DNA from: Epiperipatus broadwayi | Lineage: Eukaryota; Onychophora; Udeonychophora; Euonychophora; Peripatidae | Length of the DNA: 64,000 nt | Assembly: GCA_028023455.1 (NCBI GenBank) | Contig: JAQFVV010012402.1 | Location: 12,136,292 to 12,200,291, forward strand | Reading direction: 5' to 3' | Shown: piece by piece, positions 10,881-23,523 of the stretch | Numbering within the stretch: the first letter of the stretch is position 1 | Layout of the letters: each line of letters opens with the position of its first letter | Notes under the pieces: model-generated | The model's input: only the letters and a program-made list of their open reading frames with translations | Told to the model about the DNA's origin: nothing | Databases searched by the model: none | Position numbers and translations under genes: made by a program

Positions 10881-13800
10881 AATAATAATAAATTAATGTA
10901 TTTTAATTTTTGTATAAATAATTTCATTAGAATTTGTTTGAATTGTCTTATCTAAATGCGATTTAATAATTGTGATAATGGATTCTGTGATTGCTCAACA
11001 GCATTGTCATTTTTTAAAATTATTACATGCATAGTAATTCTATTTTTAGAATCTTTTTTTTTTTTTGTAAAAGCTATTCATATTGAAAAAATAATGATGA
11101 GGACATGTTTAGTAGCCACAGATCTTGTATGAGGCAATAATTTATTTTAAACTTTTTTCTTTCTTTTTTTTCTTCTTCTGGCATCACAATGAATATATTT
11201 GTTTAAGAATGGCTGCTAACGATTAATAATAAGCTCACAAAATATTGCATGTTTTATTACCACTAAACTATACTATAATATTTTCATGATATTGACTTAA
11301 AATTATATTTATATAATTGTCTTTTTTTTTTTAAATGAAACTATTTTTGGTACTTACGTATTAGATCTGCTGTGAACTATTATGTATTAGTCTGGTGATA
11401 ACTTTCTAACCTTGCAATCTTGTAAAATAATGCCTGCACAAGATCTTCTAACAAACTTCATAGATCAATATCTTTAGCACAAAATGACAAACTATAACTT
11501 TATTTAGTGAAAAAAAAGCTTTTAGCAATATAAATCTATTCCAGTAAAAAGAAAAGCAAATGATTGTTTGTTACAATCACTAGCATGGACTGAAGTTTTT
11601 TTATGTCATGCAAAATGCTAACAAAAGTTTCCTCTTTTTTAAAACATAAAATTTACAGCAAAACCAACATTTTGAGTAATTACTTTCTCGATTTGGAACT
11701 TTATGTATTATTCACATTAAAGAGTAATTATTTTCTTTTTACAACATTGTAAATGTATTTAATTCGGTCTTTATTTAGACATTTGTTTGTGTCATCGACT
11801 TTCATCATGCAGCAAGTACCTTACTTTTAATGTACATTTTTGCCGTAAAAAGGTAAAACAGCCTTTTAAAATAATTCATTCACTATAAATCAAAGCCTAA
11901 GATAAATAAATATACATTAGACTTTCCATATACATGATGGAAATTTGATTCTTTTTCATGCATATTTTAGCCTCAAGTTAAAAATAGCAAGTTATTCATT
12001 CTTTTTCTGACTATTGTGATTCAGAAAACTGAGACAAAAATTGTAAGCTTGTTGAAAAGAATTTAATTTATCCTGAATTTAAACCTGTGCCACAAGAGGC
12101 TCTTATTTTTGCAGGCAAACTATATATATATGTTTGTATGTCATTTCTAAAAAATATCATTATGATCATAACCTGATATTCGAATGTGGGTTAGATAAAA
12201 TATGGAGAAAATTTTACGTTTTAGACAGGCTTAGGGTTTGTTTTTTGTTTAATTATTAATCCATAACTAATAAAACCAGTCATTCAAACATTAATCAGTG
12301 AATAGACATTTAACTATTTTTAGCTAAAGAATAAAACAGAGGTGAAAAAACATTAAAATTCTCACTATTTTACAATTAAAAAAGTTTGGTAATAATGCTT
12401 TCTCCTTTTCCTCTTGGAGGAAATGGAGTTATTGAAAGATAGTGAACTAACCTATATACAGTAATGGCAAAAACTCTTATTGCATTGACTTTTTTTTTTT
12501 AATTTAGTTATAATGGGCAAGCATGTTTTCATTATACATTGAAAATAAATTTATACATCTTAATTAAAGGCAGTATATAAAATTGAAATGCTTCTTTTAA
12601 ATTGTACTAAAAAATGGTTGAAATCTTAATACATATGAACAGTTTCATTATGCAATATAATGATATTATTAAAAGAATTAACTTTGTTGCTTTTTACATC
12701 ATCCAGATTTTTTAACCAATGTATATATAGTTTTATTGCCAATATCTATAATATTGAAGTAAAACTTTTTCTGAGGCAATGAAAAGAAATAATGAAAAAA
12801 AAATTATCATTAAACTTTGGAAAAAAAGTTTAATATTTTTCAAAATAGGAACGTCAGGTTGCTCTGTCATATATAATATAGGTAATATTCTCAGGAAATT
12901 GAGTCAATAAATGAAACCTTTTCCTGCTTTTAGTTTATATATATATTAAGAAATCTCAGTTCTTTTGAAAGCTTAAAATTTTTCTTTTTAGTCATAACCA
13001 GTCTTTGACTTTCTTTTTGAAATTCTAGTGAATAAAAATGTTGAAATTAAATTTTTATGTAGAATTAGAGAGCGACTGCTATCAGAGATTTTGTCTTATC
13101 AAATTTGTATATGGTAACATTCCTCTTATCTTACCTAATAGAAATGACTTTGGATTTGCAACCTTTTTATTATTATTACTGAGTTGGTCTGGTAAAAATC
13201 AATTTCTTTTCACTTAGCTCAGGATTTTTCTTTATCTGATAGAGAAATCACTATTTAAATAGAATTCAGTTTTATCAAACTCTCCAGAAAATGAAAATGA
13301 AATAAAGGTTATATCTAAAAAAAAAATGTAGTTATATGGAAAAAAGTAAAATAAATAGAGAAAAACGGATACTCTTTTTTTATATGTGTTTGTAGATTTT
13401 AAACTTTGTGTGAATATATATTAAGTATAAATACTTGAAAGATATTTTAATTTATACGTACGCACTCATTATTTTATTCATCATCGTTATCAGTTTCTTT
13501 AAACAAGTATGATGATTCTATTCCCTGAAGAAAAAGTAAAAAGAAAGATAAAAAGTTAGATAATAAAGAAAGAAAAAAGAAAAGATTGAAGTCAAAATTT
13601 CTGCACTTATAATTAAAAAATAAAATACCACTGTACACACAATTCCATTATTATATTTAATGCAAAGAGTTGATTAGTAATATGAAAAACTGATGTCATA
13701 TGGACTCTGTAATAACCTAAGTGTTTAATGCTAATGATGTAAAAAAATGGAGAGAGAATGAAATAAAAATTATGATTAGTTTAATTATAAATGTAATAAT

Positions 13801-14184
13801 AATTATCAGTGAACTAAATTAAGAAGATAATATAATGTTCATGGTACTAGTTTAGAAAGCGGAATGTCATTTTGATTTCTAAGGGAAGCTTCCAAACCAC
13901 TGCCGACCCAACCAAGCAATAAAGAATGGCAATAGGTTAATCTCTAATTAATAGTTATACAAATGTGTGAGTGACTAGGCAGTTAAATAAATTAATGATG
14001 TTATTTTCATTTTTTTTATTGCTGTCTTAAAATAAAGAGTTTGATCAAGTCAAAAATGAACCAACTTCTTGCATAGTAATAACCAATATACAGAGGACTC
14101 TGTTTTTTGATAACTATAATTTTTTCAAACAGTTTGACATCAACTAACTTAATCAAGTCTAATGAGTTTGAGACTATATTAACA
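10881..14184. other. Gene-poor AT-rich stretch
   Basis: I read both strands and saw no supportable gene, RNA or mobile-element domain. There are scattered homopolymers and low-complexity purine runs (for example 13530-13590). It could be intron or intergenic sequence. Confidence 0.4.
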
Positions 14185-14202
14185 ACAATTTCACAATAAT
14201 TT

Positions 14203-15357
14203 TTTTTTTCTCAGTGATGAAAATTTATTCATAAAAAAAAAAAAACAGATACAAATATAGTTCGAAAAAGGTTTACAAGGGAATGATTATATGATAAATT
14301 GAAATTTCAGAAGCAGCATGGAAAGAGGGGAAGGATACATGTGAAAAGGGAATGAGAAGTGGAAAGGGGAAACGGTGTGTAGTCCAGGCCAGTCCATGAT
14401 GCATGTCTTCATTGGGCATTGAGTCCTGTGATAGAGGCTGAAAGGATGGGAGTTGGAGAATTGCCCAAGTGTCTGTGAGGTGTGGAGGTGGGGCTAGTTT
14501 GGTATCTCTGGTTTTGAGAGTGGATTAGGTCCAATAGCTTTTAATTCACTGAGTGGACTCTCTGGTCAAAAATAATGGCACATCAGAGCAACCAGAGTGC
14601 ATAGATGAGGAACCCTGGTTATATGGATTCTTGGAGGTTGAAAATGGTATTCCTGTGCAATGAAATGCAGGAGTTGATGACATGTCTCACTCCAAGCAGA
14701 AAAGGACATTTAAGTAGGAAGTGCTGGAGGGTTTCATTGTCAGTTTTACAGAGCTGGCATATGGGAGAGACCTGGATGACACCCCTACGGTTGACCAAAA
14801 ATTGATTTGTGGGAAGGGAGTGAAGATTGATTTTGAGGAGGAAATTGAGGAATTTTGCCTCAAGGGACCACCTTTTAAATTTGTGGATTGAGCATTGGTA
14901 AGTTTGAGGTATGCAGGGGACACAATGGAGAAATCTGTAGTCTGACTGAAAACCTCCCAGTACTTTAGTTTGCCACTGATGGATGGTATAACAAAGCCAC
15001 CCTTTTGAAGGATGTTGGCAATGAGTGAGGTCCATGACCTGGGTCTGCTACTGGGAGGAGGAGTGTCAGTGGGTGTGACAATGATATGCACAAGGTTGGC
15101 AAGAAAGTGACTTAGGAGTGTGAGGATAATGTTGTGAGATCTCTGGATCAGAAGAGTGTCGATGGAGTGCAGGCCCAACCCATTGAGGTTTTTAGGAAAC
15201 CAAGTTCTTTTTAGGCTGATGGCCACCACCCTTCTGCCCCAGAGAAAACAGGTGCCAAGGGAATTGATTTTGGATATAGTAGGTAAAACAATGGGGAGGT
15301 AATATGCTATTTTAGGAAACACTAAAAGATTGAGGAGGGTGACTTTCCCATAAAGGG
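14203..15357 (-). pseudogene. L1/Tx1-like non-LTR retrotransposon, 5'-truncated
   Basis: The minus strand encodes the C-terminal part of a LINE ORF2. First comes the post-RT region (LSLYGKVTLLNLLVF, FLWGRR, then NLNGLGLHSIDT), the usual 'G-K/R-V...FLW...GGLGL' block. Next is a zinc-binding tail in another frame (SPICQLCKTDNETLQHFLLKCPF; Cys-x2-Cys...His...Cys), as in zf-RVT domains. One frameshift at about 14880-15000 separates the two. The RT palm and endonuclease are missing. The 3' UTR ends with an AATAAA signal (minus strand, about 14223-14228) and a short poly(A) tail. An 18-bp TSD, acaatttcacaataattt, lies at 14185-14202 and 15358-15375. The insert is clearly richer in G+C than its surroundings, which suggests a fairly recent arrival. 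Confidence 0.88.
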
Positions 15358-15375
15358 ACAATTTCACAATAATTT

Positions 15376-18260
15376 GATTTCAAAAATAGGTTTATGACTT
15401 TGAGAAAATCTTAAATGTATAAATAATAAAAGATTTAAAAGTATATTTAAGATACATCAATCTCCATTGAAAACAGTATTATTTACCTCTTTTAGTTAAA
15501 AAAAAAAGAGTTGATCTAACTCACTGTAATCTTAAGCATGTGTGGTTTAGTGCAGTAGTGAAGTCGCAGATTCAAGAACTAAAAGTCCCTCTATCTAAAC
15601 TCACTTTTATCACTCTTTATACTCAGATGTTACATGCCCTCCTGAATAATGAATCATTTAATTATACTCTATATGTACATAATAATCTCAGGAATCAAAA
15701 ATTTACTGTTATTTGTATCTGTCTTATATGATTTTTTTAAATCTGTTTGAATAGTTTTTCATGAATTTTTATATGTTTAACTAAAGCTTGCAATTTTTTA
15801 ATATATAATTTCAGCATTTGAGGAAAAGTCTTTTTATTAATGTTAAAAATGAATAATTCTAAATCTGTTGATCAAAGACATCTCCTATAAGGTGTTCAAA
15901 TGTAAAAAAAAAGAAAGAAAGAAAAAAAAGAATATGATATAGAAAAAGAGAACAATAAAATGGAATGTTATGATAAAAAATTAGGAGATAGAAAGAATAA
16001 AAGTAGAACTACAAAAAAAAAAAAAATCAGCTCAGAAGCTAACTTCTGATAATTATAAAACTTTTCAATTGAAGCAAGTCCATTCAAACTAAAATTAGAT
16101 AACTCTTAATATTTATTGTAGAAATATCTTGAAATATTTATTTTGAAAAATTGTACTTGAGGGAAAAAAGATAATTAGGCCATAAAATATATAATTTAAG
16201 AAGTATTTTGTCATTTTAAACTTGAATTGTTGAAATCTGTCAAAAAATAATTGAGTTAAAAAATGTTTCTCCATGTCATCTTTATATCCAAAGAAATCAT
16301 GGGAGAGGAGGGGAGAGAGACATAACAGATCAACTAAATAATTAGAGAGTTTAAAATTTATATTTAAAAACAATTTCAAACAAATTTATAATTGTAAACT
16401 TTATATTTTTTGTGGGTTTAATTAGTAATCGTCATTTTTTATTTCTAATTATTGTCAAAGGGTTATATTTGAGGATTAAAAGTTATTCTGCTAATTCTTA
16501 TTAAAACTACCATTAAAGTGATATATATATATCCATCATTATATATAATTTATTATGTAATCTTAATATTATATTCATCTTTAGAGTATGTGCTTGAGAT
16601 AATAGACTGGCTACTACAGCTATCCTGGTTACATAAACCAATCTTAAGATTCTATATGAATAAAATCTAAAGATCAGTTTATAACCAACTCCAGAACAGA
16701 TAAATCTTTTCTTTGCCCTTTTTTGAAAAGAATGAATATCCACAGCTAAGAATTAGTTATATATTTGATAAAATCTCTAAACTTTTAACACAAAGTTTAT
16801 ATATCCCTAAACACATTTGCCCCCCACCCCCAGTCTTGCATTGTATAATCACAGTTTTTATTTTAATTCAGTAGTAGAATGAAAGTTTTAAATACTAAAA
16901 ATTCAAGGATTGAAGTTTGAATGTCTAATTTTCTGAGTGACTGACCATTCCTTTACATATATGGTCACTCACAGGAATGATTTTTCAACATATTTTATTT
17001 ACAAAACTAAGGATTGAACATCTATTATTATAAAATGGAAACATTATTTAGCAAATTTGCATTTCTTACAAGAATTGATGTTCTTTATATGGAATAACTT
17101 TTTCATTTACTTAAAACTGGAATTCTGAGAGATGTCATACTAGAGTTCTTTTTATTAGAATAAGATTTGGATGTGAAGTTTTATTTAATAAACGATTAAA
17201 AGTATCATAAATGAAAGTACAATTTATATACATTGTATTTATTAAATTAGTCAAAAGGATTTTTTTTAGTTTGAAATTAATCGGATATCCACCACAGCTT
17301 ATTCATATTATATAACTTTTACTGATGATATTGAGAGGAAGAATTATTATTTATGATAGAAAGTCTAAGTTATTTAAGATGGAAATTGTTATTGTATTCA
17401 TGTATTTTATCAGTCAGTTATGAAAAAAAAAAATTCCGCAATTTTTAATATGAATGATTAGTTATGAGCTTGAAAATGTGTATGAATTTAGATCTCTTGA
17501 TAGACAGAAAGATGGTATTAAATGATTAAAGTGCAAAACAGAATCCAAAGTACATTTAATAAGTTTAAAAAAAGTATTTTATTATGTAGATATCTATTTC
17601 AAATTAAATTAATTGCATATAAGTCATTTATAGAAATATATCAAATACTCCTATTGATGTAATTTTAAAGGATTGCCAGGAGAAAGCTAAGAATATTCAT
17701 CAATATTCTAAAAATATGATGTCATGATCATAGGTCAATTAGTATACTTTTTAGCTTATAGAATAGTGTGACATTGAATCTTTTATTGTAAAGAACAGAT
17801 TTCCAAAAAAACTATTATGAGATGAATTTGAGCATGATCTTAAATAAGTCTTTTTTAATGAAAAATTTATTATTAATTTTTAAAATTACACTTTGGTAGT
17901 ATTGTTGATACTGTATTTTAATTGTTTTTATTTTTTCATTTTATGTATTTTTCTTTTTTAAAAAATAGTTTTTTAAGTCATTTACTCATTTTACATGATG
18001 TCTTAAAACTTTTACACTCATGTATTCTGATTCTTCTTTATTAATGTAACTTACATCTTTTTATACTTCACTGGTTGATCTAAAAATTTTCTACTCTTAC
18101 TGTATTAAATGGTTTAAGTGAGAGATCCTTAATTATCAAAAGAGCATTTGTTCTAAAATTAAAATACTATACAGGTTTAATTCTAAACTTTATTTTTTCT
18201 TTTATATTTTGACCAAAGATTTTTTAAATTTACTTTTAATTTATTGCTCTTAATCTTTAT
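15376..18260. other. Gene-poor AT-rich stretch
   Basis: No gene or element could be supported on either strand. ORFs at 15540-15731, 16113-16379 (minus) and 16513-16743 (minus) are short, AT-biased and without motifs. Purine-rich low-complexity DNA occurs at 15900-16030. Confidence 0.4.
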
Positions 18261-18286
18261 TTGTGTGTGTGTGTGTGTGTGTGTGT
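18261..18286. repeat. (TG)n microsatellite
   Basis: About 13 uninterrupted TG units lie in AT-rich DNA. The ORF that crosses it (18263-18454) is an artefact of the repeat. The following stretch to 19960 shows only small local duplications (for example aatgctgtca...aattcacaa at about 18880 and 18940). Confidence 0.95.
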
Positions 18287-19959
18287 TTAGGCATTGAGTG
18301 TTACTTCAGTATTAGCATTTATCTGTGGTACTTCCTTTTTTGCTTTCATCTAATAGTTATTTTTTGCAACTCTGAAATATTATTTACTAAAATGCTATTA
18401 TTATCTGCAAAACATAATCTCTGCTTAATTTTCTTATTTTTGTTTCCATTATAATTCACCAAATACTTGACATAAAACCATTGGAAATAATATTAACAAA
18501 TTAGAATCAACCTATCATTTCATTATTAATCTCCTTAAATATCACAGTATATTGGGTTTTTTAAAGTTTTATTTTGATCTTTTTCAAACTGACAATATTT
18601 CAAATCTATGCCATGATGATAGAAAGCTTTAAGCACAACAGAAATATTTTGAGAGTTCATTAATATTTTGTTTATTAATACAATACAAATTGAGAATTCA
18701 CATTCAATTATCTTTCTTATTATTCTTAATCCTGTAGAAGTCAGTTAAAAGAATTATAGTATATGTCATGAGTTTCTGAGAGATACATTCATTACTAGAA
18801 TGTCCTAAAGTCTCCAAAAATAAAAACTCTGGAAATTTGTATTTATTATCTTATATATAAAATCCCTAAATATTTTTCAGTAATGCTGTCATATGTCAAA
18901 TTCACAACCAATTAAAAAAACTATTGCATTTGTCCATAATGCTGTCAAATTCACAATTAAAAAATATATAAAAAAAAAACAAATTTAAATTTGTCTTTAT
19001 AAATAAATAACTATATCTAATTAATCCATAAATTATATTATGAGCATTTTATGCAAAGGAAGTAATTCCACCCTTTGTATTTAATAATCTATAATTTTTA
19101 TTACGAAGAATATTTTTTGTGAAGGTAGTAATTCTGCCATTAATAAAAAACACTCAGAAAAAAATCAGTTGCATGTGCTTTTATCTACAGTACAGAACTG
19201 AATAGGCATAGTATTTAAATCATGAAGAAAATGTCATTACAGTACATAAATTCATGTTTGAAATATGATATTTTAGTGAGGAGAAAAAAATAGATGCTAT
19301 AGTACCATATTTACATTTAGTTTTGGTTTGGGTATAATTGAAGTCTTATAGCTTGATATTGTAAAGTTCATGCTAATTCCAGCATTGACAGCCGTGGCTA
19401 CATTTTTTACATTTATTTAAATAATGTTAAAATCTTTTATTTAATTTACATTAAATTTTAAAAAAAGTTTGTTAAAGCAATCAATTAAAAAAAAAAAAAG
19501 ATGGCCTTTAAATAGGCTGGGTACATCTTGTATTTCTATAATAACTATTATGTTTTTTTAATTTATTTTCAGTACAATCTAAAAATTATTAAATAAAGAA
19601 ATATAAAAATGTATTTCTAAAATAAAGCCTCTCTTATATTTAATTAAACAGAATCTTCAATAGTGTTGTAACAGTCATCACAAATAATATTACTTTGTTC
19701 AAAACATAAATACTTTTTTCTTACATTTGTCTTGAATGTAGTGCTATCAGTAGTTATATGTTGGGATATTTTCATCACCTGGTTTAATTGTAAATGTTTT
19801 TTTTTTTTTAAAAATAATCAGACTTTATTCATACCTTCCAAGTATATTCAAGTGTTAGTGATAACGCACAGTTTTAATTTTTCTAAAGACATTTAATGAT
19901 TAAATTAGATGATAGACATAGTTCAGTAATTACAAATAAAATGATATCATCATAAACTT

Positions 19960-21420
19960 TCAAACAACATTTTTTTAATGATATTAGTATAGATCTTAAT
20001 GGAACTTATAGAAGATTGATAAGTCTGTAATTACTAATATTTCATTTTTCTCTTTTCTCAAATATCAGTAATGCATTGTTTTCTATTTGTTATATTTTTA
20101 TTATTTAGATATTTGTTTTTTAGCTTTACCAATAATTTTCTATTTTTTTGCATGCTTTTTTATATGATTTTTCTCCCATTTCCTGAAATTTTTCCATTTT
20201 CCATAGTTTTTGTCGCATTTCTTATCTTTCACTATAAACTCATCAACACTCCTTTAACACTTTAAGCAAATAATTTTATTTATTTATTATCTTTCATTGA
20301 AAATGCTTGAGATTTTAAATGATATCATAATTATATGTTTTATTTTATTTTTCAGTTGTTTACTACTTATATAATTTCTTGTAGATCCTTATTCCATATA
20401 CTCATGGTATTATCCTATTTTTTACTATTTATTTTTTTCTTTTTCGTACTGAATTGACTTTTCCCCTGATATTAAGATAAATTTTATATCTATTTTAGTA
20501 TCTTATATAGAGTTTTTTGCTTTTTTAGTTATATTTTTTATAATATCATTAATTCTTTCCATATCACTTAACAGAATTCCAATTAGTCTGTTCCTTAAAA
20601 AAATATATATATTTCCTTTGGTCTGCTTATCGAAAGCTTATCGTTGAACCAGTCTTTTCTTCCTAGAACAATATCTGTTATTGTCTTATGGTTTTTACTC
20701 AGCCATTTTCCAATTCGGTTAATATTTTTATTAGTTCATAAATTTAATAAAGTATTTTTCAGGAATAGCGATACCAATTATGATACTTGTATTTTCATAA
20801 CTTTTGTCACTGTGAATTTGCATCAATACATATCTTACAATTTCTCATCGATTACGTCCTGTGTTGAGCCTAAATTCATTTTTTCTGCTGTGAAAACATA
20901 ATCCAACTCTGTTATAATTTCATTTTTATTCATACAGATTTATTATTTCATCTTTGAATTTTCTTCATAAAAAAATAATTTGTAATATACAGATTTTTTT
21001 TTTTTATAAATTTGTATTTCTTCTTATTGCAGTCTGTTTAAAAGTATTTTTATCTAGCAATTTCATTACTTCTTCATCTGAATAAGAATTACTTGAAGTG
21101 TAACTCAATGACTTGCATTTCATAAATTGTAGTAAATTGAATAACTAGTTTTAGTATATTAAACTTTTCTCTGTTGTTTTTTATAGATTATTTATAATGA
21201 ATCTAAATCTCTTTTTTTTAGTGCAAATATTTTTGCCTTTACAGTAAAATGTATATATCCACTTTTCAAATCAATTTTTTCTTTTATCTTTTCTTTTGAT
21301 TTCACTAACAATAATATCTCTTTTATTTCACACAGTTTTTCTATTTTATGTTGTCTTCATTTACTTGAAAGAAATTTACAATCATAGATTTCAAATTGAA
21401 AGATCATCATCATTTGGCAT
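19960..21420 (-). pseudogene. RTE-type LINE, heavily decayed copy
   Basis: Fragments on the minus strand follow the order of the better-preserved RTE copy at 32.3-37.1 kb. At about 21380 YDCKFLSSK matches its YNCRSFSSE (endonuclease N-terminus). At about 21260 KIDLKSGYIY matches IIDLKSGHILYY. Near 20190 TMENGKISGN matches KKEKVPGNDG at the RT start. Near 20020 ISNYRLINLL matches IRNYRPISLL (RT motif 1 region). The frames are broken by many stops and indels, so the copy is dead. The RT active-site region and C-terminus are not seen. The copy lies directly beside the hammerhead repeats at 21786-22680. Confidence 0.65.
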
Positions 21421-21785
21421 ACTAGATCTATAATCAGTAATGTTTTTATTTTATTTTTTTAACTATCAACCACTGCTTTGCTACATGACCAAGGGTAAAA
21501 GAACTATAAATATAAAAAGTAAAATTAACATTATTTTGTGTACCCTTATATATACTCAAATGATGCTCACTTATGTCTCATATGAGCTGGAAAATCACAT
21601 TTCTTAATCTTAGAGGGAAAAAGTAATAAATTTACTATGGTGACTAATATAATTAGTCAATAACCAAGCATATCTGTTTACAAAAACATAATAACTCTAC
21701 AAATAGGAATTGATGAGTCTTCTTTTAAGGAGGTGTTTCATGGATTTTTTGTTGTTGGTGTGTTATTATTAACTAATTCTTTTCA

Positions 21786-22222
21786 CATGATCACTATTTC
21801 ATATGCTTACACATACTGTTAATATGAGCACCAAATTCTCCATACAGCAGTGTCATCAAGTGCAAAGCTTTGTAAGCAATGGATGCAGGAAGGTTTGTGC
21901 ATGTGACTACTCATCCAACATCTCCAGACTAGTTTGTAGCTTGATACTGTCATCAGTGAGGACCCTTGGGTTGAGAGCATTGTACCTAGATCTTGGGGTC
22001 TAATGTAACCCTCCAGCAGCCACCTTTTATCAATTAGGTTAAATATAAAGCTAGGAGCCCAAGATGAAAACACCATAATGTTTCCAACCCAAGCTCAGTC
22101 ACTTGTATAGATATATATATAGATTTGAACTCAGTTCAGCATTTATACATTTTGGTGTCTTTGGTATTTCAAAAACCAGTCACCATTATCCTATGGGCAG
22201 GATAGTTATAAAACCATCAAAA
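21786..22222 (-). mobile_element. Diverged hammerhead (retrozyme-like) repeat, minus-oriented
   Basis: The unit is clearly related to the 465-bp unit at 34.1-36.1 kb. Shared blocks are cacatgatcactat, ccctccagca, attttggtgtctttgg and the ribozyme region. The hammerhead segment on the minus strand (about 21913-21970) keeps CTGATGA and ACTAGTC. GAAAC has become CAAAC and stem II is disrupted, so cleavage is unlikely. It sits head-to-head with the plus-oriented unit that starts at about 22236. Confidence 0.75.
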
Positions 22223-22235
22223 CTGTATAGAGTTT

Positions 22236-22680
22236 GGTACGCTTACTAACAGCATGTGTAAGCATATGAAATAGTGGTCATGTGATGTTTTGATGGTTTT
22301 GTACCTATTCTGCCCATAGGATAATGGTGACTGTGATTTTTGAAAAAGCAGAGTTACCAAAATGTATAAATGTGAAACTGAGTTCAGATATATATGACTA
22401 TACAAGTGAATGAGGTAGGGTTGGAAACATTATGGTGTTTTCATCTTGAGATTCTAGCTTTATACAAATAGATAAAAGGTGTTTGCTGGAGGGTTGCATT
22501 AGATTTTAAAATGTAGGTGCTGTGCTCACAATCCAAGGCTTCTCACTGATGAAAACCACAAGCTAGAAACTAGTCTGGGGATATTGAATGAGTAGACACT
22601 AGCTAGGGATTTTATGCGCAAACTTTCTGGCCTCCATTGATTATTCTGGCTTACAGTGGGTGGCATTACTGTATGGACAA
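22236..22680 (+). mobile_element. Diverged hammerhead (retrozyme-like) repeat, plus-oriented
   Basis: This is the inverse partner of the unit just upstream, separated by only a few bases. It shares the order cataggataatggtg, accaaaatgtata, gagttcag, ggagggttgcattagat, ribozyme, then the ggcattactgtatgga end. No clear target-site duplication was found around the pair. Divergence from the 34-36 kb copies suggests an older subfamily. Confidence 0.75.
22531..22589 (+). ncRNA. Hammerhead ribozyme, type I, diverged
   Basis: Core CTGATGA, then GAAAC, TA and GTC are intact. Stem I can form: UCUCA pairs with UGGGG through two wobbles, and AUCCAA pairs with UUGAAU through one mismatch. Stem II (AAC-CACAA-GCT) is weak compared with GGC-CACAA-GCC in the 35-36 kb copies. 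Predicted cleavage is after the GTC at 22571-22575. Activity is doubtful. Confidence 0.65.
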
Positions 22681-22689
22681 TTTTGCCTT

Positions 22690-23285
22690 TGTAGCTAATG
22701 TACTAGTGATTTTGTATTGTTTTTTTTTGCTATTCTTTTGTCTAATCTTAGTATAATATGGATTGACTTTGTATTGTTATTATATTTGAGTCTTATAGAA
22801 TAAGATACAACACTGTTTGATCAAAAGATAGGTACTGTTTTTAGACAAACTGTCATTTCTATATGTATGCTTTTTTATTCATTTTTTTTTTCATTTCTCT
22901 ATTTTACCTTAACTATTTTGAGGAAATTAAGTTGACATATGGCTCTCATGAACTTTTTATACCATTAGTCATCTTTGTACTCAGTAGAAAATTTACTGCT
23001 GCTTATGTGTTGTTTTGATTTTACTATCTCTTTATCTATTGTTAATATAATATATGTTGTCTTTGTATTGTTAGTGTATTTAAATTTGAGTCTTGTAGTG
23101 TAAGATATAATATTGGCTCATTAAAGAATAAATAGATACTGTATTTAATATAAATTCTCATTTTTATCTACGTGCTCTTTTTCTCAATCTCTCCATTTTC
23201 AATTTTCTATTTTACCTTCATTATTTTGAGAAAACTAGGTTGGCATAGGACCCCGCTGAGAACTTTTCATGGCATAAGCCATCTA
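22690..23285 (+). repeat. Tandem duplication, ~294-bp unit
   Basis: Two diverged head-to-tail copies share ctttgtattgtta (22767 and 23061), tttgagtctt.tag, aagata.aa, then a pyrimidine-rich block and attttgag.aaa.ta.gttg. No coding motif is seen. It starts directly after the inverted hammerhead pair. Confidence 0.65.
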
Positions 23286-23307
23286 TACTAACAAGGACAA
23301 TGAAATT

Positions 23308-23523
23308 GTGTTGTTATGCAAACCCATTTATGTCACTCCATTTCACGTGAAGTATAGTAATTCTAATTCAAATCTCTTTGTTTTTGTATGCAAATATGCA
23401 GAAAAGAATGCAAAGATTGTTGGTGATAAAGCTGTGATTGAGATAGATTTAAGTATTGAAGTCAGTCACAATGGGACAATACTATCAATAATGAATCATT
23501 TGGAATTAGATTTGAAATTGTAG
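23308..23523 (+). other. 71-codon ORF of uncertain meaning
   Basis: This ORF follows the tandem duplication. Its second half (KNAKIVGDKAVIEIDLSIEV) is less AT-biased in composition than most random ORFs here. I recognise no domain, signal peptide or membrane segment. No matching splice sites stand out. It may be chance or a transposon relic. The following 23524-24938 holds nothing I can support. Confidence 0.15.

Noticed and set aside
14605-14805. 66-codon plus ORF
   Set aside because: Shadow of the minus-strand LINE ORF, which has the zinc-binding and post-RT motifs.
17321-17360. ctgatga followed by a purine run, as a possible hammerhead
   Set aside because: No GAAA at the right place, no stem II and no cleavage triplet.
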